A model generated the notes under the pieces. That model had not been told where the DNA came from and did no database searches. It saw only the letters and a list, made by a program, of their open reading frames with translations. Below are positions 63,201 through 64,000 of a stretch of 64,000 bases of DNA, one piece after another. The stretch is taken from assembly GCA_964395715.1 (NCBI GenBank), contig CAYNAU010000003.1, positions 296,130 through 360,129 on the forward strand, given 5' to 3'. A program made the position numbers and the translations under genes. This DNA is from Porticoccus sp964395715. GTDB taxonomy: Bacteria; Pseudomonadota; Gammaproteobacteria; Pseudomonadales; Porticoccaceae. The first letter of the stretch is position 1. Each line of letters starts with the position of its first letter.

Positions 63201-63240
63201 TTTGTTTCCCCTTCAGAAAGAGCCGAAGTAGCATCTGTCC

Positions 63241-63798
63241 ATGTGGAATCTTCCCAATATTCTTACCCTGTTGCGCATTGCGATGATTCCCATCCTGATT
63301 TGCGTCTTCTATTTGCCGTGGGAATGGCGACACCTTGCCAGTGCGGCTATTTTTGGTATTGCTGCGGGTACAGACTGGCTGGATGGTTACCTGGCACGAA
63401 AGCTTGATCAGTTCACGCCGTTTGGCGCCTTTCTCGACCCGGTGGCGGATAAGCTGATTGTTGCCTCGGCGCTGGTGATGCTGCTAGAAGAGCACGCTAC
63501 ACTTCTGTTCGCCTTACCAACCATGGTTATTATTGGTCGTGAGATCGTGATATCGGCATTGCGTGAGTGGATGGCGGAGTTGGGCAAACGCACCAGCGTT
63601 GCGGTGTCCTATCTGGGTAAGGTGAAAACCACCTTGCAGATGATTGCCATCGCCTTTCTGCTCGCCATTGACCCGGTCACACACCCGACACTCGATTACG
63701 TGGGTATCGCATTCCTTTACGTGGCAGCCATCCTCACTCTGTGGTCAATGATCATCTATCTGCGTGCTGCATGGCCGGAGTTATCCAAAGTCAATTGA
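63241..63798 (+). CDS. pgsA: CDP-diacylglycerol-glycerol-3-phosphate 3-phosphatidyltransferase
   Basis: Makes phosphatidylglycerol phosphate, the committed step to the acidic phospholipids. The 185-residue membrane protein begins MWNLPNILTLLRIAMIPILI and carries the CDP-alcohol phosphotransferase signature D-G-x2-A-R-x8-G-x3-D-x3-D (DGYLARKLDQF ... GAFLDPVADK, about 49-75). About four to five membrane helices. It is 40 bases after uvrC, and the tRNA-Cys gene follows, as in Pseudomonas. Confidence 0.96.
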   Translation: MWNLPNILTLLRIAMIPILICVFYLPWEWRHLASAAIFGIAAGTDWLDGYLARKLDQFTPFGAFLDPVADKLIVASALVMLLEEHATLLFALPTMVIIGREIVISALREWMAELGKRTSVAVSYLGKVKTTLQMIAIAFLLAIDPVTHPTLDYVGIAFLYVAAILTLWSMIIYLRAAWPELSKVN

Positions 63799-63850
63799 AC
63801 AAAACTTGTACAGCTGTTTGAGTGGCGCTGGCAGACAGAATAAAAATGGG

Positions 63851-63878
63851 TTGATTCTCGCCGGTCAATCCATAGAAT
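63851..63878 (+). promoter_or_regulatory. Candidate promoter of the tRNA locus
   Basis: TTGATT (63851-63856), a 16-base spacer and TAGAAT (63873-63878), followed by a GC-rich discriminator (ACCCGCC) of the kind found at stringently controlled stable RNA promoters. A second -10-like TACAAT with a similar CCCGC discriminator lies at 63917-63922 but lacks a good -35. Confidence 0.5.
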
Positions 63879-63935
63879 ACCCGCCTTCTTTACTGTTCTT
63901 TGAAAAACTCGTCGGGTACAATCCCGCATCCCGAA

Positions 63936-64000
63936 GGCGCGGTGGCAGAGTGGTCATGCAGCGGACTGCAACTCCGTGTACGCCGGTTCGATTCCGACCC
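63936..64000 (+). tRNA. tRNA-Cys (GCA), 3' end cut by the window edge
   Basis: The sequence starts GGCGCGG (acceptor stem), has a D arm with GGCAGAGTGGTCATGCAGC, and an anticodon arm CGGACTGCAACTCCG with anticodon GCA. The T arm GCCGGTTCGATTCCGACCC runs to the last base. The 3' acceptor strand is missing because the window ends. Confidence 0.95.

Noticed and set aside
1..64000. CRISPR arrays, insertion sequences, integrons or prophage
   Set aside because: No regularly spaced repeats, transposase, integrase or phage structural genes were found on either strand.

Overview
The window is core chromosome of a free-living gammaproteobacterium, most likely marine or salt-adapted. A complete Na+-pumping NADH:quinone oxidoreductase operon (nqrABCDEF-apbE-nqrM), a NhaB Na+/H+ antiporter and a Gram-negative envelope set (msbA, lpxK, kdsB, murB, mltD, lipoproteins) support this. 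Gene order repeatedly recalls Pseudomonas: mfd / lipoprotein / long-form gap / nqr; methyltransferase-rnhA-dnaQ / nhaB / fimL-nudC; DUF934-cysI near metH; comEC-exbBD-msbA-lpxK-kdsB-PTP-murB; and gacA/uvrY-uvrC-pgsA-tRNA. The junctions between these blocks differ, so this is probably a related order (Cellvibrionales/Spongiibacteraceae-like) rather than Pseudomonas itself. That placement is inference from synteny. I see no prophage, insertion sequence, CRISPR array or integron.

Layout. 1-2.9 kb: start of mfd (cut by the window edge), a lipoprotein gene and a 486-residue GAPDH closed by a clear terminator. 3.1-10.3 kb: the Na+-NQR operon with its flavin transferase and iron-delivery factor. 10.3-19.6 kb: cell wall and housekeeping genes (mltD, gloB, methyltransferase, rnhA, dnaQ, nhaB, fimL, nudC). 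19.7-24.4 kb: a BKACE-type cleavage enzyme, sohB, an AcuI/YhdH reductase and a Kef-like antiporter. 24.4-33.5 kb: sulfite/nitrite reductase with its DUF934 partner, a 43-residue membrane protein absent from ordinary ORF lists, metH, nfuA behind a near-perfect IscR box, a TetR regulator and a DAHP synthase.

33.6-41.6 kb is a DNA-repair block: an AddA/AddB-like helicase-nuclease pair divergent from rmuC. 41.7-48.5 kb is the least characterised part: small membrane, exported and lipoprotein genes, trmA, yjbQ, and two structured leaders with terminator-like ends. 48.6-51.2 kb holds phhB, tusE, a Bax-inhibitor-like protein and a patatin phospholipase. 51.4-60.6 kb runs comEC, exbB/exbD, the lipopolysaccharide genes, a low-molecular-weight phosphatase, murB and an AlkB-like dioxygenase. 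60.7-64 kb is uvrY/gacA, uvrC, pgsA and a tRNA-Cys cut by the window end.

Nothing here amounts to a clearly new multi-gene system. The best leads are the two structured leaders (upstream of the genes at 44737 and 47955), the IscR-nfuA site, the tiny membrane protein at 26813 and the AddAB-like/RmuC repair block.
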